This document shows positions 5,917 to 9,389 of a DNA stretch of 9,389 nt, piece by piece; the stretch's first letter is position 1, and every line of letters starts with the position of its first letter. The DNA is taken from contig WRGS01000184.1 of NCBI GenBank assembly GCA_009787075.1, positions 1 to 9,389 of the forward strand. Reading direction: 5' to 3'. The notes under the pieces were generated by a model. The model was not told the origin of the DNA and searched no databases. It saw nothing but the letters and a program-made list of their open reading frames with translations. This stretch comes from Paludibacter sp. GTDB taxonomy: Bacteria; Bacteroidota; Bacteroidia; Bacteroidales; Paludibacteraceae. The translations under genes were made by a program, and so were the position numbers.

Positions 5917-7209
5917 TTACAATCTGCAATCAACTACTGCTCTGTTCAAAGTCGCTTTTACATCAAAAATAACTGCGCCATTTTTTTTATATTTTGCAAA
6001 ATCAATTGTTTGAAATTCATTGTGCGCAACTGCATGAATTATTGCCTTGTAAGGTTTTTCTTCATCAAATTTGGTCAAAATATCAATTCCGTATTCGTGT
6101 TTTACCTCCGAAGGAATTGCCCAAGGGTCGTAAATATCAACACTTGCGCCAAAGTCGCACAATTCGTGATAAATATCAACAACTTTCGTATTGCGAATGT
6201 CTGGGCAATTTTCCTTAAAAGTAATTCCAAGAATTAAAACATTGGAATTTTTAATTTTATGGTCTTTTTGAATCATAAGTTTAATAACTTTATCGGCAAT
6301 AAATGGCGCGATGCTGTTATTGACATGTCGTCCCGAAAGTATAACTTGCGGAATGTAACCCATTGATTCTGCCTTACTTGCCAAATAATACGGGTCAACC
6401 GAAATACAATGTCCGCCTACAAGTCCGGGTGAATATTTCAGAAAATTCCATTTCGTTCCCGCCGCTTCAATCACATCGTTGGTATCAATTCCAATTTTGT
6501 CAAAAATCAGCGCAAGTTCATTTACAAACGAAATATTTACATCGCGCTGCGCATTTTCAATAATTTTTGACGCTTCGGCAACTTTAATGCAAGAGGCTTT
6601 GTGCGTACCTGCGGTGATAATAGAAGCATAAAGAGCATTCACATAATCGGCAATTTCGGGCGTTGAGCCGCTGGTAACTTTTTTAATTTTGGTCAAAGTA
6701 TTTACCTTATCTCCCGGATTTATGCGTTCAGGACTGTAGCCCGCAAAAAAATCAACGTTAAATTTCATTCCTGAAATGCGTTCAATCACAGGAATACAAT
6801 CGTCTTCGGTGCAACCTGGATAAGTTGTCGATTCATAAATAACCACATTGTTTTTTGAAATCACTCTGCCGAGCATTTCAGAGGCTTTAATCAACGGCGT
6901 GAGGTCGGGGCGGTTGAAACTGTCAATCGGCGTTGGAACGGTAACAATATAAGTGTTGTATCCGCGCAAATCCGATTCATTGCTCGAAAACCGCAAACCT
7001 ATATCGCCTCCGTTTTTCTTCAAGTCAATGGCTATGCGCATTGATTCAAGGTCAGCTTCGCGCGTTTGGTCTTCGCCGTTTTGAAGTTCTGCAACTCGTT
7101 GAGAATTAATATCATAACCCAATACATCATATTTTTTTCCGTATTCAATAGCAAGGGGCAATCCAACATATCCAAGCCCGACAATCACAATTTTTGGTGT
7201 CTGTATCAT
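5917..7209 (-). CDS. Nucleotide sugar 6-dehydrogenase, UDP-GlcNAc/UDP-GalNAc type (TviB/WbpO/CapL-like)
   Basis: The enzyme carries out the NAD-dependent four-electron oxidation of a UDP-hexose(amine) at C6 to the uronic acid, supplying acidic sugars for surface polysaccharides. The 430-residue product begins with the Rossmann motif GLGYVGLP (11-18) and the NAD-ribose Asp33 in GYDIN. Middle-domain signatures include ESTTYPGCTED, FFAGYSPERINPGDK and KVAEASKIIENAQRDVNISFVNELA. The catalytic Cys268 sits in GGHCISVDPYYL. The C-terminal UDP-binding domain has LGITFKENCPDIRNTKV and DIYDPWA. The YPGCTED, SPERINPGDK and AGTKWNF segments, and the ..NGEDQTRE stretch near residue 50, resemble the TviB/WbpO group acting on UDP-N-acetylhexosamines more than UDP-glucose dehydrogenase (Ugd); this substrate assignment is inference. 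The ATG at 7209 lies next to the nucleotide motif as expected. It is the first gene of the minus-strand run and precedes the initiating sugar transferase, consistent with a polysaccharide role. It is divergent from the secreted phosphatase-like gene. Confidence 0.93.
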   Translation of the reverse strand: MIQTPKIVIVGLGYVGLPLAIEYGKKYDVLGYDINSQRVAELQNGEDQTREADLESMRIAIDLKKNGGDIGLRFSSNESDLRGYNTYIVTVPTPIDSFNRPDLTPLIKASEMLGRVISKNNVVIYESTTYPGCTEDDCIPVIERISGMKFNVDFFAGYSPERINPGDKVNTLTKIKKVTSGSTPEIADYVNALYASIITAGTHKASCIKVAEASKIIENAQRDVNISFVNELALIFDKIGIDTNDVIEAAGTKWNFLKYSPGLVGGHCISVDPYYLASKAESMGYIPQVILSGRHVNNSIAPFIADKVIKLMIQKDHKIKNSNVLILGITFKENCPDIRNTKVVDIYHELCDFGASVDIYDPWAIPSEVKHEYGIDILTKFDEEKPYKAIIHAVAHNEFQTIDFAKYKKNGAVIFDVKATLNRAVVDCRL

Positions 7210-7553
7210 TTCTATTTAGTTTTAATTTTAAAATTTTTATGCAAAAGTACTGAATTTTTTTTAATTTGGTGCAATACCAACTTTTTGGTGTTTTTTTTTA
7301 GAACAATCACTTTAAATATTTTTCAGAGAATATTTTCATTTTATTTGGCAAATTTTAAATTTTTTCCGACCTTTGTTCAGGTTTTTAAATATGAGTAATT
7401 AATTCTATTTGATTCTATATACTTTGTAATAAATATGATTTTTACAACATATAAAAAGTTTTAATTAAGAGGCAGAGTTGTAATTGCTTAAAGATATTTT
7501 CATAAATGCAAACAGATTTTTAATATAAATTAATAATTTTAAAATTTAATTCA
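7210..7553. other. Divergent, very AT-rich intergenic region between the dehydrogenase and phosphatase-like genes
   Basis: This 344-bp stretch holds the starts of two diverging genes and no supportable coding sequence. The left end contains the minus-strand promoter at 7240-7274. On the plus strand I could not find a full TAnnTTTG box before the 7554 gene; the nearest resemblance is TATACTTTG at 7418-7426, which has one base too many between TA and TTTG. The last 40 nt before the 7554 ATG are almost pure A/T, which is common for leaders in this phylum. No strong hairpin or long repeat is evident. Confidence 0.5.
7240..7274 (-). promoter_or_regulatory. Candidate promoter of the nucleotide sugar dehydrogenase gene
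   Basis: The minus strand has TTG at 7274-7272, 22 nt of spacer, then TACTTTTGCA at 7249-7240, matching the Bacteroidota TTG/TAnnTTTG promoter pattern. The box ends 30 nt before the ATG at 7209. Confidence 0.5.
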
Positions 7554-8993
7554 ATGAAAACACTTATTTCTATTTTTGTCGGACTGACAATCAGTTGCGC
7601 GCTGTATGCAAGCGCAACAAATCCCACAACTCAAGAAAAACGAATATGTTACAGCATAGATGCTGAAAACAACTATGTAACATTTATTTTCGACGAGGCA
7701 ACTTGGGGCAGATATCCATCTTCGGTTTATGTTAGAGGTTCTTTTAATTCGTGGAGTTCTTCGGAAAGTTTTAAATTAGTTAAACATTCAGCGGGTTATT
7801 GGTCTTTAACAAAAACATTTAACGAAATCAAACAGCCAGGAAACAGCGGTCAGCCCGAATTTAAATTTTATGTCAATGGCAATTATGTAGATGCGCCGTC
7901 GTTTGTACCTGAAGGTTATGTGTTTAAAAATGCCGACCGAAACCAAATTATTGTGTTTCCTACCGATGATTTGGCAACAATTATAGCCAACAGCAACAAA
8001 GCAAATACAATAAAATACCTGTCTGATTTTGACCTAAATACAATAGAAGGCAAGGAGGCTCTTTCAAATTTCAGAAAAGTACCTGGTGCTGCACGTCTTT
8101 ATCGCTCTTACCACCCTTTTAAAACATCAAAGTCAAGTGTGGGCAATACAGAAGCAAAACGTATGGAACTTATAACAGAATTTGCCACTGCTGTCGGCAT
8201 TAAGTCGGATATTTGCCTGTCTGAAAATGAAACAGGTAACCTTACTTCATATACGATAAGCGGTCTGGGCACGTTTCAGGAAGCCATACCTGCTTATTAT
8301 CAGACAATAATTAACAACAATAATGTTTTTTATGTTTTGCCAACGTCAAGTTATAATGCAGTATATTATCGTTCAAACGAAGCGCAGTTTGGAATTTGGG
8401 TAAAAGATATTGTTGATTTTATTATTTCCGATGCTCCTGCTCCGTTTTTGATTCATTGCCGTTTAGGAACAGACCGCACAGGAGTATTTTCTGCTGTTAT
8501 AGAGGCTTTGCTTGGCGTATCGTGGAATGAAATAGCAGCAGATTTTCAACGTTCGACCGATATGGGAGTTAGAGAATTTAGAGATTATCATCTGTTACAA
8601 TATTCATTAGAGAGAATGTTAGCTATTGATAATATTAATAATATAACAAATTTACAGGCTACAGTATCGGAATATTTTATCAACAATGGGTATCTAACCC
8701 AAGAAAAGATAGAAGCGATGAACGCAAAATTGAATGGATTCACTGCCCTGCCCGAAACGAACTCAAAGCCGCTGACCATATACCCTAATCCTGCAAATAA
8801 ATATGTTAAAATTACATTTGACGGTAATATTTCAAATGTCAGCATAATTCAACTCGACGGCAAAATTGTTCAACAAACCGAGTATAACAATGAACTTGTT
8901 TATATTGGAAACATCAATTCAGGATTATATTTTATTCAGATTGAAACAGGGAATAAAAGTAAATATATTGAAAAACTTGTGATAACCAGATAA
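7554..8993 (+). CDS. Secreted CBM48-like / tyrosine-phosphatase-type fusion protein with T9SS sorting domain
   Basis: The 479-residue product starts with a signal peptide (hydrophobic residues 4-18, likely cut after ASA at 19-21). Residues about 32-135 form an E-set domain resembling the AMPK-beta/CBM48 glycogen-binding module: VYVRGSFNSWS (58-68), GYW (81-83), EFKFYVNGNY (102-111) and RNQIIV (129-134). Residues about 165-365 look like a Cys-based protein-tyrosine/dual-specificity phosphatase. They include NFRKV..AARLYRSYHPF, the strand GIKSDICLSENE, and the catalytic loop HCRLGTDRTG at 301-310 with nucleophile Cys302 and Arg308. Residues 407-479 are a T9SS sorting domain: LTIYPNPA, then strands ending in GLYFIQIETG and KLVITR. 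It is therefore expected outside the cell or on its surface. It would hydrolyse a phosphomonoester, possibly on a glycan, a protein or an inositol phosphate; the substrate is inference. It is monocistronic in this window and diverges from the polysaccharide genes. The loop has Thr306 where close relatives often have Lys (GKDRTG). Confidence 0.85.
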   Translation: MKTLISIFVGLTISCALYASATNPTTQEKRICYSIDAENNYVTFIFDEATWGRYPSSVYVRGSFNSWSSSESFKLVKHSAGYWSLTKTFNEIKQPGNSGQPEFKFYVNGNYVDAPSFVPEGYVFKNADRNQIIVFPTDDLATIIANSNKANTIKYLSDFDLNTIEGKEALSNFRKVPGAARLYRSYHPFKTSKSSVGNTEAKRMELITEFATAVGIKSDICLSENETGNLTSYTISGLGTFQEAIPAYYQTIINNNNVFYVLPTSSYNAVYYRSNEAQFGIWVKDIVDFIISDAPAPFLIHCRLGTDRTGVFSAVIEALLGVSWNEIAADFQRSTDMGVREFRDYHLLQYSLERMLAIDNINNITNLQATVSEYFINNGYLTQEKIEAMNAKLNGFTALPETNSKPLTIYPNPANKYVKITFDGNISNVSIIQLDGKIVQQTEYNNELVYIGNINSGLYFIQIETGNKSKYIEKLVITR

Positions 8994-9389
8994 TTTTTGC
9001 GAAAAAATCAACCTCAAAAAGCACACAGATAACTGATTTTCACAGATAAAGAAGATGTCTCAAAAGTCAAAATTTGCGATTTTATCACCTCCACAATATG
9101 TTCTGATGATGGTAAATCTGTTAGCAACGAATTGAATCTTTTTATCGAATGAGTTGAATTACGTCCAACCAAAAATGCCTAACGTCCAACAAACAGTTTG
9201 GCGCGAGGACGATGTAAAGTAAAAAATCTGTGTTTATCTGTAAAATCTGCGTTATCTGTGTGCTAAAATATTTTTAAAATTATAAACTTTTGCAGAAATA
9301 ATGCAGCAAATTAGTAGAAATATTGAATAATCTTGTTAAATTTTGTGTTTTTTTATGTAACTTATTATAAATTCAAAAAAAAATCACTA
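8994..9389. other. Non-coding region downstream of the phosphatase-like gene
   Basis: This 396-bp stretch has no supportable gene. It contains an inverted-repeat-bounded element (9020-9264) and, after it, about 125 bp of AT-rich sequence with no recognisable feature. Directly after the stop codon a short A/T-only inverted repeat (ATTTTT, GCGA loop, AAAAAT) could form a weak hairpin, but it lacks the GC stem of a convincing terminator. Confidence 0.5.
9020..9264. repeat. MITE-like element with imperfect terminal inverted repeats
   Basis: The ends AGCACACAGATAAC (9020-9033) and GTTATCTGTGTGCT (9251-9264) are perfect 14-bp inverted repeats. A second matching pair lies just inside (ACAGATAAA at 9042-9050, TTTATCTGT at 9233-9241), so the arms are about 31-32 bp with a small mismatched region between. 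The right arm consists of four ATCTG-containing units of 9-10 bp (9226-9262). The 180-bp interior carries a direct repeat ACGTCCAAC (9162 region and 9182-9190) and no transposase. Flanking AAAA on both sides could be a target duplication but is too simple to trust. The structure suits a miniature inverted-repeat element or other dispersed intergenic repeat; copy number elsewhere in the genome is unknown. Confidence 0.55.

Noticed and set aside
7066..7398. 110-codon plus-strand frame spanning the start of the dehydrogenase and the intergenic region
   Set aside because: Half of it is antisense to the conserved N-terminus of the dehydrogenase and the rest is Phe/Leu-rich translation of T-runs in the promoter region; no coding signal.
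7418..7426. TATACTTTG as a plus-strand -7 box for the 7554 gene
   Set aside because: TA and TTTG are separated by three bases instead of two, there is no TTG at the right distance, and it would give a leader of over 120 nt.
8588..8845. 85-codon minus-strand frame inside the phosphatase-like gene
   Set aside because: It is antisense to the phosphatase and T9SS sorting domains, which are clearly coding on the plus strand.
8990..9008. Short inverted repeat after the phosphatase-like gene as a terminator
   Set aside because: The arms are A/T only with no GC stem, and a U-run does not follow the 3' arm; it does not meet the standard for an intrinsic terminator.
9055..9135. 26-codon ATG frame inside the inverted-repeat element
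   Set aside because: Too short, with no supporting leader, domain or neighbours; probably chance within a non-coding element.
9226..9262. Four ATCTG units as a CRISPR array
   Set aside because: Units are 9-10 bp with no unique spacers of the right size; they belong to the arm of the inverted-repeat element.

Overview
The window looks like chromosomal DNA of an AT-rich member of the Bacteroidota, probably Bacteroidales-like. The evidence is a C-terminal type IX secretion (T9SS) sorting domain on the one complete plus-strand protein, repeated TAnnTTTG-type -7 boxes upstream of minus-strand genes, AT-rich leaders without obvious Shine-Dalgarno sequences, and protein families typical of the phylum.

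Layout. At the left edge (1-195, plus strand) is the tail of a gene that resembles 2-phosphosulfolactate phosphatase (ComB). It converges on a long run of minus-strand genes. Read in the direction of transcription (right to left) these are: a UDP-HexNAc-type nucleotide sugar 6-dehydrogenase (7209-5917), a polyprenyl-phosphate sugar-1-phosphate transferase of the WcaJ type (5813-4404), a KilA-N domain DNA-binding protein (4310-3489), a COMT-like class I O-methyltransferase (3437-2799), threonine 3-dehydrogenase Tdh (2694-1672), the ribosome-assembly GTPase Era (1602-727), and a small four-helix membrane protein (734-246) whose start overlaps the era stop. Four of these genes (dehydrogenase, sugar transferase, KilA-N, tdh) have the same kind of -7 box, TAnnTTTGCA, 24-69 nt before the start. 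This suggests four transcription units, not one long operon.

The right third holds a divergent plus-strand gene (7554-8993). It encodes a secreted protein of unusual architecture: signal peptide, AMPK/CBM48-like glycan-binding fold, Cys-based tyrosine-phosphatase-type domain with an intact HCX5R loop, and T9SS sorting domain. The pairing of a glycogen-binding-type module with a Cys phosphatase recalls the eukaryotic glucan phosphatases laforin and SEX4. It is the most interesting item here. It is followed by a 396-bp non-coding stretch containing a roughly 245-bp element bounded by imperfect inverted repeats (MITE-like).

How the genes fit together. The dehydrogenase and the initiating sugar transferase are the front end of surface polysaccharide synthesis: one makes a UDP-uronic acid precursor and the other loads the first sugar on the lipid carrier. 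No glycosyltransferases, flippase or polymerase are in the window. Era, Tdh and the O-methyltransferase are housekeeping or metabolic genes with no evident link to the polysaccharide genes. I saw no rRNA, tRNA or CRISPR array.
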